Origin: Anderseniella sp051010195
GTDB taxonomy: Bacteria; Pseudomonadota; Alphaproteobacteria; Rhizobiales; Aestuariivirgaceae
Direction: 5' to 3'
Length of the DNA stretch: 13,818 nt
Assembly (NCBI GenBank): GCA_051010195.1
Contig: JBPCVV010000005.1
Location: forward strand, 1-13,818
Below, in pieces: positions 1-6,251 of the stretch. The notes beneath the pieces are model-generated. The model searched no databases, had not been told where the DNA came from, and saw nothing but the letters and a program-made list of their open reading frames with translations. The translations under genes were made by a program, and so were the position numbers. How positions within the stretch are numbered: the stretch's first letter is position 1; every line of letters starts with the position of its first letter.

Positions 1-738
1 GTGCTCGTAGGTCAGGCCGGCCTCCTCGAACTTGGCCTTGAAATCGCTGTCGTAGATGTCCTGGAAGATGTCCTTGAAGCGGCCGTCATAGGCCTTCAGG
101 ATGGTGTTCTTGGTCGACAGGTAGACCGGGTAATTCAACGTCAGGCCGTAGTTGAGCGAGGCGCGGGCGAAGTCGCGGATCGAGTCGTCCAGATTGTACA
201 TGGCCATGGCGATGCCCGAGCCGGGAGCCTGGAACACCTCATGCTCGATGGTCTCGCCGTCGTCGCCCTCGAACTTGATGGTCAGCTTGCCGGCTGAAGG
301 GAACTTGAAGTCGGTGGCCCGGTACTGGTCACCGAAGGCGTGACGGCCGACGACAATCGGCTGGGTCCAGCCGGGCACGAGACGCGGCACGTTCGAGCAG
401 ATGATCGGGGCGCGAAAGATGACGCCGCCGAGGATGTTGCGGATGGTGCCGTTCGGTGAGCGCCACATTTTCTTCAGACCGAATTCCTCGACGCGCTGCT
501 CGTCCGGCGTAATGGTGGCGCATTTGACGCCGACGCCGTGTTTCTTGATGGCATTGGCCGAATCGATGGTGATCTGATCGTCAGTGGCATCGCGGCTCTC
601 GACGCCGAGATCGTAGTACTCCAGATCGATGTCGAGATAGGGGTGGATCAGCTTGTCCTTGATGAACTGCCATATGATGCGTGTCATCTCGTCGCCGTCG
701 AGTTCAACAACGGGATTGGCAACCTTGATCTTGGACAT
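1..738 (-). CDS. icd: NADP-dependent isocitrate dehydrogenase, N-terminal 246 residues (partial)
   Basis: This enzyme oxidatively decarboxylates isocitrate to 2-oxoglutarate with NADP+ in the cytoplasmic TCA cycle. The reading frame runs from ATG at 738 off the left edge, giving 246 codons of a family usually about 400-405 residues long. It starts MSKIKVANPVVELDGDEMTR. Visible motifs include KCATITPDE (72-80), the substrate loop SPNGTIRNILGG (94-105, with Ser94 and Arg100), and GRHAFGDQYRATDF (131-144), whose Arg132 matches the isocitrate-binding arginine of human IDH1. STKNT near residue 220 carries the catalytic lysine. This is the homodimeric eukaryote-like subfamily common in Alphaproteobacteria, not the E. 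coli type. The metal-binding aspartates and the NADP-specificity region lie outside the window. A purine-rich stretch GCGAGG sits about 10 nt before the ATG. The identification is secure; only completeness is unknown. Confidence 0.97.
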   Translation of the reverse strand, partial: MSKIKVANPVVELDGDEMTRIIWQFIKDKLIHPYLDIDLEYYDLGVESRDATDDQITIDSANAIKKHGVGVKCATITPDEQRVEEFGLKKMWRSPNGTIRNILGGVIFRAPIICSNVPRLVPGWTQPIVVGRHAFGDQYRATDFKFPSAGKLTIKFEGDDGETIEHEVFQAPGSGIAMAMYNLDDSIRDFARASLNYGLTLNYPVYLSTKNTILKAYDGRFKDIFQDIYDSDFKAKFEEAGLTYEH

Positions 739-795
739 GGAAATTTAGCCTCGCTTTGTAGGGGTTGGTGCAGCGCACAACGAAATATGGTGCGC

Positions 796-824
796 GTCAT
801 AGCAAAGCATAGGGTCAAGAGCAA
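796..824 (-). promoter_or_regulatory. Candidate sigma70-type promoter for icd
   Basis: Read on the minus strand, TTGCTC (824-819) is separated by 17 nt from TATGAC (801-796), about 58 nt before the icd ATG. A nearby TTGACC has no -10 partner at the right distance. The match is moderate and rests on spacing and position only. Confidence 0.3.
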
Positions 825-883
825 ATATGACCATGGGCTAACAGACATCGGGGTGCCGCAGCACATAGCCGAACCGCGTGCGG

Positions 884-1345
884 TCAGACTTTTTCGATGA
901 ATTGAATGCCAAGTTCGCGCTCGTCGCGCCAGCAAACCTGCGCGGTCTTCACCGTGTTTTCAGGCTGGATGGTCAATTCGAAACAGGACGGTACGGTGAC
1001 CTCATCAGCAAGGCGCAGCTTGGCGCCGGCGCTTGTGAGATCCATGATGTCACACGCCAGACCCTTTTCCTGACCGCTAAACACAACCAGACCTTGCTGG
1101 CTTACTTCCGGACGCGGCTCGCTGCGGTCATCATCATCATCGTTGAATGTTTCTGACGGTTTGGCGTCCGGCGCCTCGTCCTGCATGGCGGGAATGTGAG
1201 GTTGTTGTTCCGGCGCGTCGGCGCATTGTGACACGTGAGTCTTCGGTTCCGCGTCCTGGTCCGCGGAAGTTGCCTTGTGCCTGTTCAATGCCTTCACCCT
1301 GTCCAGTTGGTGAAGCATGCGCTGATGCAGATCGGTTGCCGTCAT
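884..1345 (-). CDS. PilZ-domain protein with a disordered acidic N-terminus
   Basis: This 153-residue protein probably binds cyclic di-GMP in the cytoplasm; its output is unknown. Residues 1-70 look disordered and rich in Asp, Glu, Pro and Gln, ending in five consecutive Asp (69-73). The PilZ domain follows. RSEPR (74-78) fits the RxxxR c-di-GMP motif, and DLTSAG (102-107) fits the D/NxSxxG motif with Thr for Ser. CDIMDLTSAGAKLRL and the end VCWRDERELGIQFIE are typical of short alphaproteobacterial PilZ proteins. The ATG at 1345 is used because the frame stays open from there; Met10 is an alternative, and neither has a strong ribosome-binding site. The gene lies on the same strand as icd but 145 nt away, and diverges from trmJ. 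Function beyond nucleotide binding cannot be read from the context. Confidence 0.85.
   Translation of the reverse strand: MTATDLHQRMLHQLDRVKALNRHKATSADQDAEPKTHVSQCADAPEQQPHIPAMQDEAPDAKPSETFNDDDDDRSEPRPEVSQQGLVVFSGQEKGLACDIMDLTSAGAKLRLADEVTVPSCFELTIQPENTVKTAQVCWRDERELGIQFIEKV
1127..1141 (-). repeat. Short GAT trinucleotide repeat coding for Asp5
   Basis: On the coding (minus) strand there are four GAT codons followed by GAC, encoding Asp69-Asp73 of the PilZ protein directly before its RxxxR motif. It is a microsatellite-like tract that keeps the reading frame if it changes in length. Confidence 0.8.
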
Positions 1346-1461
1346 TTCAGTTTGCCAGTCCCACTATTGGCAGTTCCTACCACGATTGTACCTGACGATT
1401 GGTGAAAGCCCGGTAAATGGTGCAGCAATGACGCCGCTGACCGCCGAAACTTCATTGAGGC

Positions 1462-1489
1462 TTGTGTTTTTCAAGGTCTGGTGTATCGC
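1462..1489 (+). promoter_or_regulatory. Candidate promoter for trmJ, possibly giving a leaderless mRNA
   Basis: TTGTGT (1462-1467), a 16-nt spacer and TATCGC (1484-1489) form a plausible sigma70-type promoter. Transcription from it would begin at about 1496-1500, on or next to the trmJ ATG. This agrees with the lack of a Shine-Dalgarno sequence there. The hexamers are only moderate matches. Confidence 0.3.
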
Positions 1490-1499
1490 ATAGCCCACG

Positions 1500-2318
1500 A
1501 TGACGACCTTACAGACAGACAGATCCGGCGCACCCGCCGTGGTCCTGGTGAACCCGCAATTGGGGGAAAACATTGGCACTGCGGCGCGCGCCATGGCCAA
1601 TTTTGCACTGAATGAACTGCACATCGTCGAGCCGCGCGACGGCTGGCCCAACGAGCGTGCTGTCAGCGCATCATCAGGTGCCGTGCAGATTATCGAGCAG
1701 GCTGTTCTTCACGATACTTGTAAGCAGGCCCTGGAGCCGTTCAACCGGGTTTATGCCACAACAGCCCGCCCGCGCGGCATGACCAAGCAGGTCATGACGC
1801 CCGAAGAAGCCGCTGCAGACATGCACACACGCATCGGCACCGGCGAACGGGTGGCGGTCATGTTCGGGCGCGAGCGCTGGGGCCTCGACAATGACGAGGT
1901 GTCCCTGGCTGACGTGATCATCACCGCGCCCGTCGACCCGCAGTTTGCGTCGATCAACATCGCGCAGGCCGTGCTGCTGGTCGGGTATGAATGGTACAAG
2001 CCGGTTGCCGCCACCCTCGGCATGGGCACCGGTGAACTGCCGGCTATGAGCGGATCGGGACTGAAAATTCGCGGTGACGAGGGGCTGGCCAGCAAAAAAG
2101 ACCTGCACGGATTTTTCGACCATCTTGAATCTGAACTGGAAACGGCTGGGTTTTTCAAGTCGCCGGACATGCGTCCCGGCATGGTGCGCAACCTGCGCAA
2201 CATGTTTCAGCGCATTGAACTCAGCCTGCAGGAGATCAGGACGCTCAGGGGTGTCATCGCGTCCCTGACCAGAACCCATCTGCGCCAGCGCAAGACCAAA
2301 GGCGAGGCCGGCGAATGA
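1500..2318 (+). CDS. trmJ: TrmH-family (SPOUT) tRNA/rRNA 2'-O-methyltransferase, TrmJ-like
   Basis: This 272-residue SAM-dependent enzyme belongs to the SPOUT trefoil-knot family that methylates ribose 2'-OH groups; TrmJ acts on position 32 of tRNAs. All three family motifs are present: NIGTAARAM (24-32), FGRERWGLDNDE (122-133) and FASINIAQAV (149-158, the SAM-binding knot). The C-terminal part (about 190-272) is the helical extension of the TrmJ/LasT group. A stop codon (TAG, 1491-1493) lies in frame just upstream, so ATG 1500 is the earliest ATG start possible. No good ribosome-binding site precedes it. It is the first gene of a unit with murI, overlapping it by 4 nt. The family assignment is firm; the exact target nucleotide is inferred from homology. 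Confidence 0.9.
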   Translation: MTTLQTDRSGAPAVVLVNPQLGENIGTAARAMANFALNELHIVEPRDGWPNERAVSASSGAVQIIEQAVLHDTCKQALEPFNRVYATTARPRGMTKQVMTPEEAAADMHTRIGTGERVAVMFGRERWGLDNDEVSLADVIITAPVDPQFASINIAQAVLLVGYEWYKPVAATLGMGTGELPAMSGSGLKIRGDEGLASKKDLHGFFDHLESELETAGFFKSPDMRPGMVRNLRNMFQRIELSLQEIRTLRGVIASLTRTHLRQRKTKGEAGE

Positions 2319-3139
2319 GCAATCGGCGCGCGCGCATCCTGGTTTTTGATTCCGGCACCGGCGGCCTGAGTGTGGTGCATGCTCTGCGCGCGCAACTGCC
2401 CGAAGCGGATATTATCTATGCAGCGGATACCGCCGGCTTTCCCTATGGCAAATGGGCCGAGGTGCTTCTGGTTCGCCGCATATTGCGGGTCATGCGGGAT
2501 CTGCTTGCCCTGGTGAAGCCGGACTGCGTGGTGATTGGCTGCAACACGGCGAGCACGCTGGCGCTCGATGTGCTGCGCGAGGAGTTCCAGGTGCCGTTTG
2601 TCGGCACAGTTCCGGCCATCAAGCCGGCCGCGGTACAGACCAAAACCGGGGTCATCGGCGTGCTGGCAACACCGAGTACGGCGAGGCGCGAATATACCAA
2701 GACGCTCATCCACACCTATGCGTTTCACTGCAAGGTCATGCTGCACGGCGCACCGCGGCTGGCGGAGTTTGCAGAGGCAAAACTGGCCGGCGGCGACGTG
2801 GACAGGACTGAGCTTCTGGCGCAGATCAGCCCGGTGTTTCGCAAAAAGGGCGGTGCGCGCGCAGATGTCGTCGTGCTTGGCTGTACTCACTATCCGCTGC
2901 TGCTGGACGAAATGAAGGAAGTCGCTCCCTGGCCGGTGACTTGGATTGACCCGGCACCGGCTATTGCGCGGCGCACCGCGTCGATTCTGAGCGATGGCGA
3001 CAAGGTTGATGCTCAGGAGATCAGCGTCAGGCGTGATACGGTCATACTGACGTCGCAACCGCTGGGGGGCGATCACGTGCCTGCCGGGTTTGCCGGTGCC
3101 GGGTTCGACAAACTGCATATTGCGGATATTCCCCTGTGA
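2315..3139 (+). CDS. murI: Glutamate racemase
   Basis: This cofactor-independent racemase makes D-glutamate from L-glutamate for peptidoglycan precursors in the cytoplasm. The 274-residue length is normal. Catalytic signatures are complete: FDSGTGGLSV (11-20, with Asp12 and Ser13), FPYGK (42-46), GCNTAST (75-81) with the first catalytic Cys76, and GCTHYPLL (189-196) with the second catalytic Cys190 and His192. The ATG overlaps the trmJ stop (ATGA), and GAGG lies a few nucleotides upstream, so translational coupling with trmJ is likely. The PPOX-type gene follows after 22 nt. A methyltransferase of this family beside murI is, as I recall, a familiar arrangement in rhizobia, which supports vertical inheritance. 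Nothing is unusual in the sequence. Confidence 0.96.
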   Translation: MSNRRARILVFDSGTGGLSVVHALRAQLPEADIIYAADTAGFPYGKWAEVLLVRRILRVMRDLLALVKPDCVVIGCNTASTLALDVLREEFQVPFVGTVPAIKPAAVQTKTGVIGVLATPSTARREYTKTLIHTYAFHCKVMLHGAPRLAEFAEAKLAGGDVDRTELLAQISPVFRKKGGARADVVVLGCTHYPLLLDEMKEVAPWPVTWIDPAPAIARRTASILSDGDKVDAQEISVRRDTVILTSQPLGGDHVPAGFAGAGFDKLHIADIPL

Positions 3140-3161
3140 AGTCTGAAAAGGATATGTTGCC

Positions 3162-3773
3162 ATGAGCCGGATCGAGACCGTTGAACAACTGGAAGGTGTT
3201 TACGGCGAGCCAGCGCGCGCATCCCTGGTCAAGGTCACCGATTATATTACCCCGCATTATGCCGCCTTTATCGAAGCCTCTCCGTTTGTGGCGCTGGCCA
3301 CGTCGGGGCCGGAAGGGCTGGACTGTTCACCGCGCGGTGACCTGGCCGGTTTCGTGCGCATGCATGACGTGCGTACCCTGATGATGCCGGACCGGCGCGG
3401 CAACAATCGCGTCGACAGCCTGCGCAATATCGTGCGGGATCCAAGGGCCGGACTGCTGTTCATGGTGCCGGGCTCCGGCAGTACGCTGCGGGTTAACGGT
3501 ACGGCGCACCTGAGTATTGAACCAGAAGTGCTGGCCTCGTTTGCGGTGGACGGCAAGCCGCCGCGTTCAGTGATCGTGCTGGAGACCCAGGCGGTGTATT
3601 TTCAGTGCGCGCGGGCCATTGTGCGTTCGAAATTGTGGAGCGCCGAGGCGCAGGTTGACCCGAAATCCCTGCCGACACCGGGCCAGGTGCTGGCGGCGCT
3701 CACGAACGGCGAGGTCGGCGGCAAACCGTATGACGATGCCTGGTGGGACCGGGCCCAGAAAACCCTGTGGTGA
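3162..3773 (+). CDS. PPOX-class (pyridoxamine 5'-phosphate oxidase-like) FMN-dependent protein
   Basis: This 203-residue split-barrel flavoprotein belongs to the probable FMN-dependent PPOX subfamily, not to the true PdxH oxidase. Signature blocks are CSPRGD (55-60), PDRRGNNRVDSLRNI (76-90) and VPGSGSTLRVNG (102-113). These form the FMN-binding barrel and match the DR2398-like group, whose substrate is not established. The ATG at 3162 has AAGGA about 9 nt upstream. It follows murI by 22 nt and is probably the last gene of the trmJ-murI transcript. No signal peptide or membrane segment is visible. A role in peptidoglycan or tRNA metabolism is not implied by the sequence, and B6 metabolism should not be assumed. 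Confidence 0.88.
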   Translation: MSRIETVEQLEGVYGEPARASLVKVTDYITPHYAAFIEASPFVALATSGPEGLDCSPRGDLAGFVRMHDVRTLMMPDRRGNNRVDSLRNIVRDPRAGLLFMVPGSGSTLRVNGTAHLSIEPEVLASFAVDGKPPRSVIVLETQAVYFQCARAIVRSKLWSAEAQVDPKSLPTPGQVLAALTNGEVGGKPYDDAWWDRAQKTLW

Positions 3774-3792
3774 TGAAACGACACACAGGAGT

Positions 3793-3821
3793 TTGACACC
3801 ATGAGCGTTCCGGCGTAAAAG
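3793..3821 (+). promoter_or_regulatory. rpsD: Candidate promoter of the rpsD leader
   Basis: A perfect TTGACA (3793-3798), a 17-nt spacer and TAAAAG (3816-3821) give a likely housekeeping promoter with transcription starting near 3828. That would place about 215 nt of untranslated RNA before rpsD. The same DNA also contains AGGAG followed by ATG and a stop after five codons (3801-3818), which is an alternative reading as a tiny leader ORF on the upstream transcript. Confidence 0.5.
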
Positions 3822-4042
3822 CCACCTCGTTCCGTGCCGAAAAGGCCGGGGCAACGCTTGTTCGTGACTGTTTCGCCTTTCCCGATTTTAGATATCACGG
3901 GAACACTTTGAGGAGGCACAGTCTGTCGGACCGGGAGACCGGTGAGAAGGAGAACAGGCTCCATAACCCGAAGGCGGTCAGCGGAATTTTATCCGGTACT
4001 GGCCGCTGTTTTTTATTTTTTGATCTGGAGAAGATTGCAAGA
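3822..4042 (+). promoter_or_regulatory. Structured rpsD leader or small RNA region
   Basis: No protein gene is recognisable between the PPOX gene and rpsD. The predicted transcript contains several hairpins. One has CCCG/CGGG arms within 3886-3902. Another is ACCGG-GAGA-CCGGT at 3930-3943, which has a GNRA-type tetraloop. The last is a strong hairpin at 3973-4007 followed by a T-rich tract. The stretch is consistent with an attenuating leader controlling S4 synthesis or with a free small RNA of about 190 nt ending at the terminator. I do not recognise a known RNA family (not 6S, 4.5S, tmRNA or RNase P). S4 is a known autoregulator in other bacteria, but by different leader structures. The reading frame of rpsD is open upstream through most of this region, without support for translation. 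Confidence 0.4.
3973..4021 (+). terminator. Intrinsic terminator/attenuator just upstream of rpsD
   Basis: GCGGTCAG (3974-3981) pairs with CTGGCCGC (3999-4006), with one G-U pair and an extra G-U below. A small CGG/CCG inner stem lies in the loop. TTTTTTATTTTTT (4009-4021) follows. It could end the trmJ-murI-PPOX transcript, a small RNA, or rpsD transcription conditionally. It lies only 21 nt before the rpsD start codon, leaving no space for a promoter between them. Confidence 0.75.
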
Positions 4043-4660
4043 ATGTCCAACCGTGTAAGCTCAAAGTACAAACTCGACCGCCGTATGGGCGAAAACATCT
4101 GGGGCCGTCCGAAATCCCCGGTTAACCGCCGTGAATACGGTCCCGGCCAGCATGGCCAGCGCCGCAAGGGCAAGCTCAGTGACTTCGGCACGCAGTTGCG
4201 CGCCAAGCAGAAGCTGAAAGGCTATTACGGCTCGATCTCTGAAAAACAGTTCCTGGCGACCTACAAGGAAGCCTCGCGGATCAAGGGCAACACCTCGGAA
4301 AACCTGATCGGCCTGCTCGAGCGTCGGCTTGATGCTGTTGTGTACCGCGCCAAACTGGTGCCGACAGTGTTTGCAGCCCGCCAGTTCGTCAATCACGGCC
4401 ACGTGCTGGTCAACGGCAAGAAGGTCAACATCCCGAGCTACCGCGTGCAGATCGATGATGTCATCGAGGTTCGCCAGAAATCCCGCGAAATGGGCCTCGT
4501 GCTGGAAGCTATCCAAAGCCCGGAACGCGATGTTCCCGATTACATCGATGCAGACCACAAGAAACTCACCGCCAAGCTGGTGCGCATCCCGCTGTTGGCC
4601 GATGTGCCGTATCCGGTAATGATGGAGCCGAATCTGGTCATCGAATTCTACTCAAGCTGA
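4043..4660 (+). CDS. rpsD: 30S ribosomal protein S4
   Basis: This primary 16S rRNA-binding protein nucleates assembly of the 30S subunit body and takes part in decoding fidelity. The 205-residue length is normal for Alphaproteobacteria. Conserved blocks are YKLDRRMGENIWGRPKSPVN (9-28), REYGPGQHGQRRKGKLSDFG (30-49) and the S4 RNA-binding domain at about 94-155 (LERRLDAVVYRAK, then VNGKKVNIPSYRV). There are no zinc-binding cysteines, so this is the C-minus form. The ATG at 4043 is chosen by homology. GGAG lies 12 nt upstream. The open frame extends further 5' but codes nothing conserved. rpsD stands alone here, outside the alpha operon, as is usual in this class. It is bracketed by two intrinsic terminators, which suggests its own control. 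Confidence 0.98.
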   Translation: MSNRVSSKYKLDRRMGENIWGRPKSPVNRREYGPGQHGQRRKGKLSDFGTQLRAKQKLKGYYGSISEKQFLATYKEASRIKGNTSENLIGLLERRLDAVVYRAKLVPTVFAARQFVNHGHVLVNGKKVNIPSYRVQIDDVIEVRQKSREMGLVLEAIQSPERDVPDYIDADHKKLTAKLVRIPLLADVPYPVMMEPNLVIEFYSS

Positions 4661-4689
4661 TCCAATCCCATCAGCTTCACCGAGATCCG

Positions 4690-4719
4690 GCCCGGCAGCT
4701 TAAACTGCCGGGCTTTTTT
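4690..4719 (+). terminator. Intrinsic terminator after rpsD
   Basis: A perfect 9-bp stem GCCCGGCAG (4690-4698) / CTGCCGGGC (4705-4713) with a 6-nt loop is followed by TTTTTT (4714-4719). It lies 29 nt after the rpsD stop and only 18 nt before the ATG of the GST gene. Confidence 0.93.
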
Positions 4720-4737
4720 GTTTGAGGAGCAACAAGC

Positions 4738-5376
4738 ATGAAACTCTACATTGGCAACCAGAAGTATTCCTCGTGGTCGCTCAGGCCGTGGATCGCGATG
4801 AAGGTCAAGGGCGTTGCTTTCGACCAGGTGTTGCGCCGGTTTGACGATCATCCGGAACGCGTTGATTTCAGGACGTTTTCCCCAACCGGCAAGGTGCCGA
4901 TGCTGGACAATGACGGGGTGAAAGTCTGGGAGTCGCTGGCGATCCTGGAGTATCTGGCGGATATTTATCCGGATAAAGGTTTCTGGCCCGAAGATGTTGA
5001 TCGGCGCGCGCACGCCAGGGCTGTTTCGGCGGAGATGCTCGGCGGCTTCAATCCGCTGCGCAGCGAGTGCCCGATGAATATGGCGCGCAAGCACGGTGCC
5101 ATTGATGTGTCCGACGGGGTCCGCGGCGACGTCGCCCGCATCGAGCAGATCTGGAGCGAGTGTCTTGAGGCTTCAGGCGGGCCGTTCCTGTTCGGGGACT
5201 TCAGCAATGCCGATGCCATGTATGCGCCTGTGGTCAACCGGATGGAGATTTATCTGCTGTCAGACCATCCGGCGGTCACGGCGTATTCGGCGGCGATGAA
5301 AGCGCTGCCGGCCTGGCAGGAATGGGAGGCAGCCGGCCGGGCAGAGCCGTGGATTTACCCTGAAGACGAAGTCTGA
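4738..5376 (+). CDS. Glutathione S-transferase family protein
   Basis: This 212-residue cytosolic protein has the usual GST layout. The thioredoxin-like N-terminal domain contains YSSWSLRPWIAMK (10-22), whose Ser11/Ser12 are candidates for the active-site residue that activates glutathione. VPML (53-56) is the cis-proline segment, and ES (65-66) is the glutathione gamma-glutamyl binding pair. The all-helical C-terminal domain contains FLFGDFSNADAMYAPVV, the conserved N-capping box region. SSWSLRP-type GSTs form a bacterial group of largely unknown substrate. ATG 4738 has GAGGAG about 8 nt upstream. The strong rpsD terminator ends 18 nt before the start, so expression needs read-through or a promoter inside the end of rpsD. 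Conjugation of a specific xenobiotic cannot be inferred. Confidence 0.9.
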   Translation: MKLYIGNQKYSSWSLRPWIAMKVKGVAFDQVLRRFDDHPERVDFRTFSPTGKVPMLDNDGVKVWESLAILEYLADIYPDKGFWPEDVDRRAHARAVSAEMLGGFNPLRSECPMNMARKHGAIDVSDGVRGDVARIEQIWSECLEASGGPFLFGDFSNADAMYAPVVNRMEIYLLSDHPAVTAYSAAMKALPAWQEWEAAGRAEPWIYPEDEV

Positions 5377-5409
5377 GTAAAACGGTGTGCATTTGAAGGG
5401 CGTGGCGGG

Positions 5410-5438
5410 TTGAAAGATTTCGGTAAGACGCATAGATA
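5410..5438 (+). promoter_or_regulatory. Candidate promoter of the Gld-like ABC operon
   Basis: TTGAAA (5410-5415), a 17-nt spacer and TAGATA (5433-5438) make a good sigma70-type match. Transcription would begin near 5445, about 45 nt before the preferred ATG at 5490. No other gene lies between GST and the ABC operon, and nothing else is seen in this 113-nt gap. Confidence 0.55.
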
Positions 5439-5489
5439 GTCGGCATAGTCCATTGACGATGCTTGATGATTCGATTCTTGAAAGACCGA

Positions 5490-6251
5490 ATGTCCGCACT
5501 GCTCGAACTCAACAATCTGGTTAAGCGCTTTCACTCGTTCACGGCGGTGAACGGCATCTCACTCGACGTGCCTGCCGGTGAGGTGCTTGGATTCCTCGGT
5601 CCGAACGGGGCCGGCAAATCCACCACCATGAAAATGGCGGCAGGCTTCCTGACCCCGGATGCTGGCAGTGCACACATTTGTGGTGTGGATGTCGAGGCAC
5701 AACCGGAATTGGCGCGTCGAAACCTGGGCTACCTGCCGGAAGGCGCGCCCGCCTATGGTGAAATGTCGGTGGCCAGTTTCTTGAAATTTTGCGCAAAAAT
5801 GCGCGACCTGTCCGGTGCTCAAGCCGCCGATGCCATCGCCCTTGCGGTTGAACGCACCGAGCTTGGCACGGTGCTGGAACAGTCGATCGAAACCATGTCC
5901 AAAGGCTTCAAGCGGCGTGTGGGGCTGGCACAGGCCATTCTGCACGAGCCCAAGGTGCTGATACTGGATGAACCCACCGACGGGCTTGATCCAAACCAGA
6001 AACACCAGGTGCGGCAACTGATCCGCGACATGGCGGCAGACCGCGCCATCGTGATTTCCACCCACATTCTGGAAGAGGTCGACGCGGTGTGCTCGCGCGC
6101 CGTCATCATCGACCGAGGCACGATTGTCGCCGACGGCACGGCAGCCGACTTGCGCAAGCTGGGCCCGGGAAAAACCAAGTCATCCAGCCTGGAAGATGCG
6201 TTTCGGCATGTGACTGCGCCAGCAGCAGGGGAAGACCAGCCTCATGTCTAG
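5490..6251 (+). CDS. ABC transporter ATPase, GldA/ABC-2 type
   Basis: This 253-residue cytoplasmic ATPase powers the membrane complex encoded downstream. Walker A is GPNGAGKST (37-45). The Q-loop position reads YLPEGAPAYG, with Glu84 in place of Gln, which is common in this family. The signature is MSKGFKRRVGLAQ (136-148) instead of LSGGQ. Walker B and D-loop are VLILDEPTDGLD (156-167), and the H-loop is STHIL with His192. ATG 5490 is preferred because homologues begin close to the LLELNNLVKRF strand. TTG 5463 and ATG 5466 would add 8-9 residues and have no better ribosome-binding site. The gene opens a four-gene operon and overlaps the permease by 8 nt. It resembles GldA of gliding bacteria, but the same set occurs in many non-gliding bacteria. 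The substrate is unknown. Confidence 0.92.
   Translation: MSALLELNNLVKRFHSFTAVNGISLDVPAGEVLGFLGPNGAGKSTTMKMAAGFLTPDAGSAHICGVDVEAQPELARRNLGYLPEGAPAYGEMSVASFLKFCAKMRDLSGAQAADAIALAVERTELGTVLEQSIETMSKGFKRRVGLAQAILHEPKVLILDEPTDGLDPNQKHQVRQLIRDMAADRAIVISTHILEEVDAVCSRAVIIDRGTIVADGTAADLRKLGPGKTKSSSLEDAFRHVTAPAAGEDQPHV

Noticed and set aside
1..297. Plus-strand open frame at the left edge.
   Set aside because: It is antisense to the clear isocitrate dehydrogenase reading frame and shows no protein-family features.
873..884. Palindrome ACCGCGTGCGGT just after the PilZ stop codon, as a possible terminator.
   Set aside because: The stem is too short, the loop would be sterically strained, and no T-tract follows on the minus strand.
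2207..3163. Long minus-strand open frame (318 codons) across murI.
   Set aside because: It is antisense to murI with its complete catalytic motifs. Its translation is His/Arg/Gln-rich with no recognisable domain, typical of GC-rich shadow frames.
3801..3818. Five-codon ORF (MSVPA) after an AGGAG sequence, a possible leader peptide.
   Set aside because: It overlaps the -10 of a good promoter, so it would not be on the transcript starting there. A 5-codon ORF also occurs easily by chance. It is kept only as an alternative reading.
3828..4021. Possible 6S, SRP (4.5S), tmRNA or RNase P RNA in the gap before rpsD.
   Set aside because: I find none of their hallmark conserved segments by eye, so no named family is assigned.
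3819..4042. The rpsD frame is open upstream for about 75 codons, which could suggest an N-terminally extended S4 (for example from TTG 3908).
   Set aside because: The conserved S4 sequence begins at ATG 4043, which has its own ribosome-binding site. The extension lacks any recognisable conservation and would run through the terminator hairpin and T-tract.
5463..5489. Upstream TTG/ATG start for the ABC ATPase.
   Set aside because: The extra residues are not typical of the family and have no better ribosome-binding site. ATG 5490 fits homologues, although the longer form cannot be excluded.
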